This document shows positions 19,054 through 29,725 of a DNA stretch of 64,000 nucleotides, piece after piece. The position numbers were made by a program, and so were the translations under genes. How positions within the stretch are numbered: the stretch's first letter is position 1; the number at the start of each line of letters is the position of its first letter. The stretch spans positions 496,001-560,000 of the forward strand of contig NZ_CP117677.1 in assembly GCF_028622835.1 (NCBI RefSeq). The letters run 5' to 3'. Below the pieces are notes generated by a model. The model was given only the letters and a program-made list of their open reading frames with translations. It ran no database searches and was not told where the DNA came from. The stretch comes from Caloramator sp. mosi_1 (lineage in GTDB: Bacteria; Bacillota; Clostridia; Clostridiales; Caloramatoraceae).

Positions 19054-22000
19054 TTAGATGTTTTGTCTCTTTTTATTAATAAAAAGTAGTGCTATGCCAA
19101 ATACGATTAATATTAAACTTAATGAAACTAAAATATTTGAATCTATAAGGTGGCCTGTCTTTGGCAAAGATTCATTAGACTTATTATCATTGTTTTGTTC
19201 ATCTTTATTTACATCACTTTCTTCAGTATCTTTACTATCTTTACTCTTAAGTTCTTGTAGTTTTTCTTCAAGTGCAATCAACTTATTAAGATTTACAATA
19301 TTCGAATCGTTGTTAGCAATATTTACTAAATACCTTGCATTCTTTATTACTTCCTCATCTTCTAATGATAAATTCTCTATATCTGGTAAGCTTGCTATTG
19401 CATCAATTGCTGCTTGCTCCTTTGCATATTGAGTTGCCTGTTCCTCTGATACCTTCGATACTATAAATGTTCTCATTGCTTCCTTTAACTCATTAGTTGT
19501 ATTTTCAATCACTTGATTGTCTGAACTTTCATTATCAAACGTATTTACAGCCTTATCTATCACAGCTCTAAATTTGGATTTTGAGCCTTCTAAATAGTTC
19601 CCTTGTTGTTTCCCTCCTCTGCACTATCCAGCAAACCTTCAGCCAATAAAATAAGAAGCTCTAAAGGATTATTTTCTAAATTATTAGTTTGATTATAAAT
19701 GTTAACAAGTTCAATGTCAGTATAATATGTGGTCAATATCTTGTCGTATGTCCATCCCCTATCTGATAAACACTTCGCACCATATTGACTCATACCAACA
19801 CCGTGTCCATTACCTCCACCGTAGAAAATTACACTATTTATATTGTTATTTTCATCTTTAATTATATCAAATGTAAAGAAAGCTGATGGTAATATGCTGT
19901 AATTTTTTAGTGAACTTGCGTTATAACCTTGCGAGCCACCTGTTGCCCTATATAAGATTACATCACTTCCTTTTGTGTCTACTGCTCTTGGTCTAATTAG
20001 AAATCTTATATTAAATTCTTTAACTATCTTATATGTTCCAGTTGTACCTACAATAACAAGTTCTGTAATGTTGCCTCCTTCACCTCGTTTAGCAACATAC
20101 ATATCTAATATTTCACCTATTCCTTCTTCAGGTATTGGTTTGCTTATAAAATTTCCATCTGAATCTTTGGTAAGTATAAATTGTGGATCTGCTCCATACC
20201 TTAACTTTATATTCGCATTTATTGTGTTTTGTAATTCTTGCTTACTTAAACCCACTTTCCATCTAAACCACGGTGAGTCTGAATCGTATGATTTTAAGGA
20301 TATATTTTTATAAAACTCCTCAATTTGCTTTTCATCTTGTGTATTAATAGTCAATAACTTAGAATCGTCTTCTGGGTCAAAAGTATAACTTTTACCTATT
20401 AAATATGGAACACGTATTCCAGGGAACAAGTTAGAAACTGGCTCTGACCATACTTCATGTTTTGCTGCACTGTATCCACCAGAAGTTGAATAATACCTTG
20501 CATCAACAAGTTGATCTCCATTTTTCATAATCATCCCTTTAGTTTCATTTACCGCCTTAGTAGCAGTAGGATTCTCTGAGTATTGTTATATACTTGACTC
20601 AATGTACTATCATCAACGTGAAATCCTCTATCTGCAAATCTACTGCTAAAATAATCTCCTAATGCATATGTTCTTGCTGCTACTGCTTGTGCCTTTAAAG
20701 CTTCTAATCCAAATGATTCTGGCATTTCACTTGGTACAACTTGATATAAATATTTTTCTATCTGTATTTCATTTATTAAATTTAATTTATCACCACTCTT
20801 AGAAAGTGTGACTTCTAATGTTCCTCTGTAGGAAGGATTAAAAACTGGACTACCTCTTCTTAATGTTGTAACTGTTATTTTATCATCTTCATTATAAGGT
20901 TCTGCATATAATCTATTTAAAGTTCTATAAACTATATTTCCATTTTTATATACTGAAATTTGTCCATCTTCAACTTTAAAACTAATTAAATCATTACTTA
21001 AAATATCAAAGGCAACATTACTTTTCTTATCTAATAACTTAAATCCATTTGATGCCTTCATTTCAATATTAGAATAATCAAGTAAATTAATGTCTGCTGG
21101 ATTGTTTACATCACTTCTTATCCCTATTCTAACTTTATCTATTTTTGTTTCTCCATCTATTATTATTAAATCAACTTTATTATCTCTATCTAAATAAAAC
21201 GTCACATTCTCTGCTCCAACCATTACATTAGATAAGTTTCTTTCTACTACTTTATTATCAATTATTTGATATACAAGTACATCTTGAGCTATATCTATAT
21301 ATCCTCTATATTCCAACTCAATTTTATTATTTATAGTATCCTTTAACATAACCTTTTCTTTAATGTACTGAACCTTAGGATAAAATACTATTTCTGGTTT
21401 ACTTTCATTATGCAATCTATCTAAAGCAGTTACAGCATAAACATACTGTTTATTTTTTTCTACTGAATTATCAACAAAGCTTTGTTCCTCTTTACTATTA
21501 TCCCTTCTTACTACCCCAATTATTTTTGATGGATCTTCAATATTTCCAATACTTCTTCCTTCAAACCTATATACAACGTAATATGCAGATTCATTTTCCA
21601 AGTTATCTTTCCAAGATATCTCTATTTTATTTTCTCCTAACAATTTATATGAAATATCGTGTACTTTATTTGGTGCTTTACCGTCTATCCAAGGCATAGT
21701 AGGTATTAATGCTTTTGTTTTAAAATACTCATTTTTTATCTTATCTGTAACACCTAAATTATTTAATCTTAATTGTTTCAAACTAAAAAGGAACTACCCT
21801 TCACCTGTGGATACATCAAATTGAATTTAAGTTGATTTCCTATTTCATCTGGATTTTTCCAATCGTTATCACTTGAGTTTATCTTATAATTTGCATGCCC
21901 TATATATAAATGGCAGTTTGTACCTTTTACAACATCTGCCCACCAATCAACAAGCTCTCCATATGGTGCTGCTGTGGTACCAAAAGCCCAGTATATTTGT

Positions 22001-23076
22001 GGAGTAATATAATCAATCCATCCTTCCTTGACCCATTTTCTCGTATCGGCATATATATCATCATAACTTGCAGATGATGTAATTGGTGTATGGGAACCTA
22101 CACCTTCAGGACTGCCTTCAGGATGCCTATCATAGTGTCCCCAGATACCAAATGGACTAATACCAAACTTAACATAAGGTTTCTTTTCCTTTATTGCTTT
22201 TGATACCTCTCTTATTAAAGTATCAACATTATTTCTTCTCCAATCCTTTATATTATCAAAACCTTGTCCATACTTCTCAAAAGTAGCTAAATCCTCATTA
22301 GCATCACCAAAATAATAAGTTACACCATTTCTTGTAACTTTGTAAGGATAGAAGTAATCATCAAAATGAATTGCATCTACATCATACTTTTGAACTACTT
22401 CAACTATACTATCTTTTATATAATTAATTACCTCAGGTTCACCTGGGTTCAATAGGAGTTTGCCATCAAACTTTAATACATATTGTGGATGCATTTTAGC
22501 CCAGTTATTATCGCTCAAAGTAGATAAAATTTCTTCTATTGTTTTATTAGGTTCATATGTATTTGTTACTCTATATGGATTAAACCAAGCGTGAAACTCC
22601 ATATTTCGTTCATGTGTAACTTTAATCATCCATTCTAATGGATCCCAACCTGGATCTTTACCTTGCATACCTGTTAGATATTCCGACCAGGGATTTATCT
22701 CTGATTTATAAAATGCATCTAACTTGGGTCTAACTTGAACTGTAATCGCATTAAAATTCAATTCTTCAAATTCTTCTAATATTTTTAGATATTCCTGTTT
22801 AAATTCTTCTTCACTTAAACCTGGTCTACTTGGAAAATCTAAATTTGTGACAGTTGATACCCAAGCTGTTCTAAACTGCCTTTTTGCTTGCTGATAATCT
22901 TTTGGAATATAAATATCTTGCCCATGGATTTGTATAGGTGTTTGCGTACCATATTTATACAATGGTACCATATCTCCATCAAACGCCTTAACCTTGTGTT
23001 GCCCTAAATTTAACATAGAAAAGAATATAATAATTGTCATTAGCCTTGAAAGCAGTCTAATTTTTCCCTTATCCAT
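19054..23076 (-). CDS. Wall-anchored GHL10 - FN3 - SpoIID fusion protein with LPxTG motif (frame interrupted)
   Basis: The restored protein has about 1340 residues. In order: a signal peptide (1-31), a GHL10 glycosidase domain (about 70-430; AWVSTVTNLDF, VQVRPKLDAFY, DAIHFDDYFYPY, DYITPQIYW), an FN3-like domain (about 460-570), a beta-rich linker, a SpoIID domain (about 720-1125) with VVPSEMPESFG and its probable catalytic glutamate, LKAQAVAARTYAL and GHGVGMSQYGA, a coiled acidic stretch, and LPKTG plus membrane helix and RKR-like tail near 1295-1340. SpoIID proteins are lytic transglycosylases on peptide-free glycan, leaving 1,6-anhydro-MurNAc. Sortase would anchor it to the wall. Breaks near 21780, 20560 and 19580 are homopolymer-linked. 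It lies directly upstream of the salvage operon. Confidence 0.87.
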
Positions 23077-23441
23077 TATACTATCCCCCTAATGAAATTT
23101 ACCATTATTAAAGCAAATTCCATACCAAATATTGCATAATACTAAATTGATTGTATTTAAGATAAAGTTATTCTAATTATAGAAAACTTGATACATATAA
23201 AACCATCTATTTGATACAATAGACTGTTGATTTTCTATTTTACAACTAAATTAATCAATCATTTTATTCTTTGATGTATATTTTAGATACTACTTTGATA
23301 CACAAAAATTAATTAAATTTTTATTACCAAATTAAATTTCTTTGAAAATGTTTATGTAAATTAATAAAAATACTATATATTAGTAAATTTTAGTTTATTG
23401 TCAAACCTATAAAGCCCTACGACTTAAAATGTCATAGGGCT
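23004..23441. repeat. 440-bp direct repeat, copy 1 (signal peptide, leader, terminator)
   Basis: Nearly identical to 24873-25312. It covers the signal-peptide start of the GHL10-SpoIID gene (MDKGKIRLLSRLMTIIIFFS), its upstream region, and a terminator. Only scattered differences are visible, so the duplication is recent or maintained by conversion. Confidence 0.9.
23411..23441 (-). terminator. Terminator, repeat copy 1
   Basis: The arms AGCCCTACGAC / GTCATAGGGCT form an 11-bp stem with one wobble. It ends the unknown gene at 23532-24323 before the GHL10-SpoIID leader begins. In this copy the U-run after it is broken (TTTATAGG). Confidence 0.75.
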
Positions 23442-23531
23442 AATTTGATTTTATATTACTCTTTTAATAAATTTATTTTATAAGACATAAATTTTGCAAA
23501 ATATATGTGAAAAGTAAATACATATCTTAAA

Positions 23532-24323
23532 TTATTCATCTGTTATTGATAATTCTAATTGTTCTTTTGTTATTGATATTAAATCATAATAAGTTATTGT
23601 TGGGTAAAAACTATAATTATTATTATTAAAAATATAATCTATTTTGGGTCTTATAATGTAATAGCTATATTTTTTCCACTATAATTTAAATTTATTTCAT
23701 ACATCCAATTTGAATTAGCTTCAATTATTATAGGATTAAAATCATAATATAAATCATCAATATTAATTATAATATTATTTATTTTTATAGGTACATTGGT
23801 AATATTTATTAATGAACATACATAACTGTTAAAAGTTGTTCTAATAACAGGGTATTTGTCTCCTATTTTTAGATGTTCTTCATTTCCTACTTCATTAACT
23901 TCTATTACTAAATATCCAATATCATAAAAATAAGAAACTCCTCTTTTATCATATACTTTGATTTTATTAATTATGTATTTACCTTTTTATTAAACTTTAT
24001 CTTAACTGGAATTGATGTTAAAATAAATTCTTGCATTACAACTTGTTCGTTAACCTTTAAACTTTCAAATTCAATACCATCAACACCAACAAATTCTATT
24101 TTTTCAATTCCGTTTATTAATTTATTATATCCTGAATAAAAATAAAATAAATTTATTATATAACTCTCATTAACTTGTCCTGCTATATATCCTTTTACTT
24201 TTAAAAATTCACTTATTGATTTTTGCTTTACTTTATTATTTTGGTAAGAATATAGGTTAATAATGCTTAGGATAATTAGTAAAATAAATATTATAATTAA
24301 TAAAAACATTTTTCTTTTTTCAA
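23532..24323 (-). CDS. Unknown membrane-anchored protein (frame interrupted)
   Basis: I do not recognise it. The likely start is the TTG at 24323, six bases after GGGAGGAG. With one A added it reads MKKRKMFLLIIIFILLIILSI, a single N-terminal membrane anchor. The outer part has about 240 residues, rich in Ile, Asn and Tyr, beta-like, with a pattern resembling an immunoglobulin-type fold (RTTFNSYVCSLINITNVPIKI). Breaks near 23985 and 23672 are each repaired by one base and extend the protein to a stop at 23532 (ending QLELSITDE). It lies between the two copies of the 440-bp repeat, after the small secreted gene, and shares its terminator. Confidence 0.65.
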
Positions 24324-24374
24324 AAACTTCTCCTCCCTAAAATTAAAATAATTAAAATGTTTTTATATTATATT

Positions 24375-24946
24375 TTAATAATATTTTACATATATCCAGC
24401 TATCTACAGGTATACTATAGGTGGCATTAGTATAATAAGAATAATATATATCCTCCCCTGTTGATGTATCAAAATAATGATCGATAACTTCTTATTTAAT
24501 ATTCTGTTTTTTATAAAGCACGTCAAATGCAAGTTTTGATTGTCTTTTGGAATCTGCAGGAATTGTTAGACCTATACTATATGAAGTGGATTTAGTTTGT
24601 CCATATCCAACTGTAAGTTTTAACTCCTCTATAGCTTCAAAAGTAAGATTAGTTGATACCATTGACGTTGCTATAACTGTTTTATTTACTGTATAACTAT
24701 TTGCATATACCCACGATTCTGTTAAATAAGAAAAAATTCTCTTGTATACCATACTGAAGAAACATAATATAAATTAACTTTCCTATCTACCCAACCACCA
24801 CCATTAATATCCACTTGATCAGAATAATCTGAAATTGAATTAATCGTTTTTGCCTTAATCTTATAATATTCTCCAAAATTTAACACAGAAAAGAATATAA
24901 TAATTGTCATTAACCTTGAAAGCAGTCTAATTTTCCCCTTATCCAT
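24375..24946 (-). CDS. Unknown small secreted protein sharing the duplicated signal peptide (interrupted)
   Basis: The first 24 residues are nearly those of the GHL10-SpoIID protein (MDKGKIRLLSRLMTIIIFFS), because the start lies in the duplicated cassette. The mature part is unrelated: it holds GGGWVDRKVNLYYVSS and a Ser/Thr-rich beta stretch with SMVSTNLTFEAIEELKLTVG and TKSTSYSIGLTIPADSK, faintly like beta-structured exoproteins or pore-former stems. A frame break lies near 24735. An in-frame TAA at 24492 is followed in the same frame by a coherent tail (EVIDHYFDTSTGEDIYYSYY) to 24375, so the end is uncertain. I cannot name a function. Confidence 0.6.
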
Positions 24947-25312
24947 TATATTATCCCTACTAATGAAATTTACCATTATTAAAGCAAATTCCATACCAAA
25001 TATTGTATATTACTAAATTGATTGTATTTAATATAAAGTTATTCTAATTATAGAAAACTTGATACATATAAAACCATCTATTTGATACAATAGACTGTTG
25101 ATTTTCTATTTTACAACTAAATTAATCAATCATTTTATTCTTTGATGTATATTTTAGATACTACTTTGATACACAATAATTAATTAAATTTTTATTACCA
25201 AATTAAATTTCTTTGAAAATGTTTATGTAAATTAATAAAAATACTATATATTGGTAAATTTTAGTTTATTGTCAAACCTAAAAAGCCCTACGACTTAAAA
25301 TGTCATAGGGCT
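24873..25312. repeat. 440-bp direct repeat, copy 2
   Basis: Second copy of the cassette at 23004-23441, in the same orientation. It supplies the leader, start codon and signal peptide of the unknown secreted gene and, at its far end, the terminator of the alcohol dehydrogenase gene. Confidence 0.9.
25280..25312 (-). terminator. Terminator of the alcohol dehydrogenase gene (repeat copy 2)
   Basis: Same hairpin as at 23411-23441 but with an intact TTTTT run on the minus strand. It lies 25 bases after the dehydrogenase stop. This suggests that copy 2 holds the original arrangement for the terminator end. Confidence 0.85.
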
Positions 25313-25336
25313 TTATAAACCTAATATATATTAATA

Positions 25337-26532
25337 TCATCTAATTTTATATAGTGAATCCTCATATATTCTCCTTATTGTCTCTCTTGTTGCTGGGATT
25401 GGTGCCATACTTAGAAGTAGATCTAAACTTGGTGTATTCATTGCAAGGTCTGTTAACTTGTCTAAATCTTCTTCACCAAATCCTAAATCAGCTAACTTTT
25501 CTACAAGTCCCATTTGATTCAACCAATTCTCCACTGCTTGTGATGCATATTCTGCATCTCCAGGAACACCCATTAGACCTGGTGCAATTGGGGATAATAT
25601 ATCTGCTAAAACTTCTGAACAAGCTGGATAAATATGCTTAATAACAGCAGGAAGAAGCATTCCAAGACCTAATCCGTGAGCAAGTTCTGGTTTTACAGCA
25701 CTTAATGGATGCTCTAATGCGTGTGTGAAATGTAAAAGTCCATTATCAAAGGATATTCCTGCAATTAATGAAGCATAAAGCAAATAGTATCTTGCTGTTA
25801 AATCTTCTGGATGCATAAGTGCCTGCGGAAGGTATTTTGAAATTAATCTAAATGTTTCCTTTGCAAGAAGTACTGAATATGGGTTAGTTGATTTAGTTGT
25901 TGCTGCTTCTATAATATGATTTATTGCATCAACTGAAACATAAAGAGTTTGATTTCTTGGAAGCATTGTCATAAGTGAAGGGTCATCTATTGAATAAAGT
26001 GGATATATACAATCGTAGGCAATAGCTGGCTTATATTCATTCTCTGGTATACTTACAACAGCAAATCTATCTGCCTCTGTTCCTGTACCGTGTGTTAAAT
26101 TTATAGCAATTATAGGCACAGCCTTGTTTGGAGTAAACTTATATTCATAAAGCTCTTGACAGTTCTTGTCTGGATATTCTAATAATATAGCAACACTTTT
26201 TGCTGCATCAATTGGACTTCCACCACCAATACCAATTACAGCCTTTGCTCCTATTTCTCTTCCTATTTGTGTTGCCTCATCAACCTGATGAGTTGTTGGA
26301 TTAGGTGTCACCTTATTATATAGTGCATACTCAATTTCATATTCCTTAAATGCATCAACCACATATTTCCAGGCACCTGTCTTTTCGTATGCACCTTTAC
26401 CTGTTACAACGACAACCTTGTCTATTCCCTTTCCTTTAATTCTTTACAGATGTCATTAATCTTCTTTATTGCTCCAACTCCAAAGAATACAGTAGTTTTA
26501 CACCTGATTTCTCTTACTTCATTAATAGGCAT
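25337..26532 (-). CDS. Iron-containing (group III) alcohol dehydrogenase (frame interrupted near its start)
   Basis: An NAD(P)H-linked dehydrogenase reducing aldehydes to alcohols during fermentation; the exact substrate (butanal, 1,3-propanediol or other) is not readable. GIGGGSPIDAAK binds the nucleotide. The iron ligands sit in LLHFTHALEHPLSA and LAHGLGLGMLLP. The restored N-terminus MPINEVREIRCKTTVFFGVGA starts at the ATG at 26532; one G is missing near 26435. Length is about 398 residues. It is a single gene, ended by the duplicated terminator, and a Rex-like operator overlaps the start of its transcript, fitting NADH-dependent control. Confidence 0.9.
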
Positions 26533-26563
26533 TTTTGTTTCCCACAACAAGTGTATCCCCTAT

Positions 26564-26599
26564 TTGTTAATATTTTAACTAATTTCAAATATTATTATA
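26564..26599 (-). promoter_or_regulatory. Alcohol dehydrogenase promoter with Rex-like operator
   Basis: TTGTTAATATTTTAACTA (26564-26581) matches the clostridial Rex consensus TTGTTAA-N4-TTAACAA at all but one position. A TATAAT box lies at 26599-26594 on the minus strand, so the operator covers roughly +6 to +23 and would block transcription when NADH is low. Rex itself is not in the window. Confidence 0.7.
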
Positions 26600-26649
26600 C
26601 CAAACAAAGTATTACTTTTCAATATTTTCTAAATATTTTGTTTTTTAAA

Positions 26650-26675
26650 TATAAAAGCAGGTTACACACCTGCTA
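26650..26675 (-). terminator. Terminator of the MFS gene
   Basis: The arms AGCAGGT / ACCTGCT are followed on the minus strand by TTTATATTT, eight bases after the stop of the transporter gene. Confidence 0.75.
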
Positions 26676-26682
26676 AGATACT

Positions 26683-27908
26683 TTACTTATACATTCTATT
26701 TACCCTTAATGACAACCCTACTGCAATTATGTATAAAATTAAGCTTGTGTAGAAGGGAAAAACCGGATTAAGCTTATACATATATCCCGATACATAACCA
26801 GCTGGGATTGAAATTAAGGCAATAAAGGCACTTGCTGCTGAAAAAATCTTTGCCCTTTCCCTTTCTCCTATTACATTATTCCATATCGTTTCTCTAAATA
26901 CTATTGTAATTAGATTACCTGCTGCCATAAATATAATGCTCATAAGTAAAAGCAAATAGCCTCTTGGTTTAACCAATATTAAAAGTAGCACTCCGATAGA
27001 ATTAAAGGTTAAACCATAAAATAAGCTTTTTTATCTCCAACCCTTCTTAGTTTATCCATAAATACAAAATAGACCATTAAATTTACCACTGCTGAAATTC
27101 CTGGAACAATTGATGTTAGAGATTCCTTTATGCCTATAATATCCTTTAAATACACCGATTGAAAATACAAAAATGACATTTGAAGCTGACCAATTAATAA
27201 AATAAAAAACATTAGTAGAGTTACTTTACTATTATAAAAATACACTATTGCCTCTTTATAGTCCCTTATTTTATCCTTAACAGAAAATTCGCTGTGTTCC
27301 TTCATCATCCTTTTACCTATTCCCGTTTCCTTGACAAATTTATTTCTGATGAAGAACATTGCCGTCATACTAATACAGCCTAATCCATAAATTAACCTCA
27401 TAGCATTTACAACACCTATCTTCTCCACTAAAATTCCTGCAAGTGGTGCAAAAATTCCTGAAGCTAAATTTATTATCATAATAAGACTGAAAAAGTATAC
27501 CCTTTTATCCTCTTCGGTATCTTCAATGGATAAGCACGTCCAAGAAATATATGAAATTTTATTAAAGGAGTTTAAGACAACTGCAAGCAGGAAATACCAA
27601 TAATTTTGTGATATTGCCCAAACAAACATAGTCATACTCCAACAAATTAAGTCAAATACAAGAGTGGTACGCTTTCTTCCAAATCTATCTGTAATAGGGC
27701 CTGCTATAAAAGAGGTAATTACCGCAAGGGTTGCTGCAAGGGAATTTAAAAAGCCCATCTGCACCTCTGTTACATTCAAATGTTTCATATACAATGGTTG
27801 ATAAAAGAAAATCATTCCTCCAAATACAGCCCAAAGAGGTTCCATAATTATGCTGTAATAGGCATTACCATCTAACCCTCCAAGTAGCTTTTGTCTTAAA
27901 TTATTCAC
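26683..27908 (-). CDS. Major facilitator superfamily transporter (frame interrupted)
   Basis: About 410 residues with twelve hydrophobic segments. The loop after helix 2 reads GPITDRFGRKRT, the MFS motif A. Substrate is unknown; the family form looks like a drug or sugar exporter. The GTG at 27908 is preferred as the start because it sits seven bases after AAGGAGGGGG; the upstream start codon lies too close to that site. One base is missing near 27025. It follows the SRAP gene by 18 bases on the same strand, so the two are co-transcribed. Confidence 0.85.
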
Positions 27909-27925
27909 CTCATCCCCCTCCTTAA

Positions 27926-28535
27926 TCAAAAGAAACTAATACTTTCGTACCTTATTCTATCTTCCCTTTTAATAACTAACCTCCCATCCTCAAGGGGTTT
28001 TAATAAATCTATTATTTTTTTATCAAAGCCTTCATATAAATATAATTCCTCATCTTTTTATCAATAATTACAGGCATTCTGTTATGAATATTTTTCATAT
28101 CATTATTCGGTTCAGTTGTAATTATTGTTACACATCTTTTACACTACCATCTTTATTCTTAAAGTCCTTATAAATACCCGCAAGTGAAAATATGCTTTCA
28201 CCCTTTACTTCTATTCTATATTTAACCTTTTTATTATTTTCATTTTTCCATTCAAAAATCCATTCACCGGAACTATACATCTTCCCGTTAAAAGGCTTCT
28301 TTAAATAGCGGCTTATCTAATATGGTTTCACTTCTTGCATTTATAATCCTTTTATTATTGAGTAAAAATCCCCATAGAAAAATATCTGCCTTTTTTTATC
28401 CTCTTTTATTATAACAGGAAGATTATCTCCTGGAAATCCTTCACCTTTTTTATACTCAAATATTTTATACTCCTCAACCATATACCTTTTTAAAATATCC
28501 TGAAAATCACTCTCAAGAATTACTCTACCACACAT
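27926..28535 (-). CDS. SRAP/YedK (HMCES-type) abasic-site shield protein (frame interrupted)
   Basis: SRAP proteins bind abasic sites in single-stranded DNA covalently through Cys2 and protect forks. The start MCGRVILESDF keeps that cysteine. RWGFLL...RIINARSET carries the conserved arginine and glutamate region, and the C-terminal NDMKNIHNRMPVII holds the catalytic histidine. Breaks near 28370, 28310, 28135 and 28060 are homopolymer-linked; the restored length is about 205 residues, normal for YedK. GGAGGG precedes the ATG at 28535 and is fused to the 23-bp repeat (copy 3). Confidence 0.87.
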
Positions 28536-28547
28536 ATTCTCCCTCCT

Positions 28548-28570
28548 AAAGTGCCACCCAGGTGAAATGT
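28548..28570 (-). repeat. 23-bp dispersed repeat, copy 3
   Basis: An exact inverted copy of 55-77. As at copy 1, it lies directly upstream of a ribosome site, and a further 15 or so bases upstream also match copy 1 (AAATGG, then TTCACATTT). Confidence 0.85.
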
Positions 28571-28663
28571 GAAATAATCCATTTATTGTAAATTTTTTTA
28601 GTATACATTGTCTTAAATTTAATTATAACATTTTATTTCAAAAATAATTAAAATCCATGTAAG

Positions 28664-29240
28664 AAAAAGCTATTCTTACTTATGTAAAAACAGGTAACTT
28701 TCCTTTTCTTAAGGAAATTGATAATTTTGAATTCGAATTTCAAACAAGTATTAACAAACAGCAAATATTAGATTTGAAAAGTTTAAGATTTGTAGAAAAT
28801 ATTGAAAATATTTTATTTGTAGGAACACCTGGGGTTGGTAAAACACATCTTACTACCTCTTTAGGTATTGAATGTGCTAAACATAGGTATCTACTTATTT
28901 TATTCACTTTCAAGAATTAATGGATCAATAAAAAAGCGTTAGCTGAAAATCGTTTAGAAGCAAGATTAAAACATTTTTCTAAATACAAAGTACTTATAAT
29001 AGATGAAGTAGGCTATTTACCAATCGATACATATACAGCTAATATATTCTTCCAACTAATATCTAAATGCTATGAAAAACATTCTACTATTATAACTACC
29101 AATATGCCTTTTTCAAATTAGGGAGAAGTTTTTAGCTCAACAACAATTGCTAACGAAATATTAGATAGGCTATTACACCATTCGCATATTAAATCAATAA
29201 AAAGTCCTTCATATAGATTAAAATCTAAAATTAAATACTT
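28664..29240 (+). pseudogene. istB: Degenerate istB (IS21 family ATPase) relic
   Basis: Translation in pieces gives NFPFLKEIDNFEFEFQTSIN, FVGTPGVGKTHLTTSLGIE (Walker A), KVLIIDEVGYLPID (Walker B), IITTNMPFSN and ILDRLLHHSHIKSI, the standard IstB order. The N-terminus is missing, the frame shifts near 28900, and the conserved tryptophan after PFSN has become TAG. This is decay rather than only homopolymer error, and no istA or terminal repeats were seen. It is unrelated to the intact transposase at 37.7 kb. Confidence 0.85.
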
Positions 29241-29725
29241 TAACAGTTCTTCCAGTGCTTCATCGAAGTATTATTTTTGTACATAAATATATTCAACTTT
29301 TTGTTCAAAATTATATTGACATTCGCAATAAATATATTGAAATATCCTTAAAACAACATCATTTGTTGATATATAATATTTCTCTTCATATTCAACTTTT
29401 TAATTTAATTTTACACTCTATTTATATAATCAATGTATAAACAAATTAAAAATTAAGCCACTTAAGTGGTTCATTCACTTAGGTGGCTTGTTGTCTTATT
29501 TTGCTTTAAATTAAAAAGTTAATCCCTCTATTTAAATCTTTTTTGTATTTTTTATATGTCCCATTCCCCATTTTAACAAATATATAAAAATCATAACCAT
29601 ACAATAAATTATAGTAATTTCATAAAAAACTTAATCTATTTACAAAAATCTTATAATGTATCCTAATAAATATTTATGAAAAAGCTACATCATTAATATC
29701 TGAAATTTTTTGTTACATTTAGACA
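29241..29725. other. Gene-free AT-rich interval after the istB relic
   Basis: Apart from the hairpin at 29455-29489 I see nothing: no coding pattern, no clear IS end, and no promoter that points to a gene. Confidence 0.6.
29455..29489. terminator. Hairpin terminator of the CACTTAAGTG family
   Basis: AAGCCACTTAAGTG pairs with CACTTAGGTGGCTT (14 bp, one wobble, 7-base loop). A T-rich tract follows on both strands. It resembles the hairpin at 40294-40330. It may end the tetronate operon, 240 bases upstream. Confidence 0.7.
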
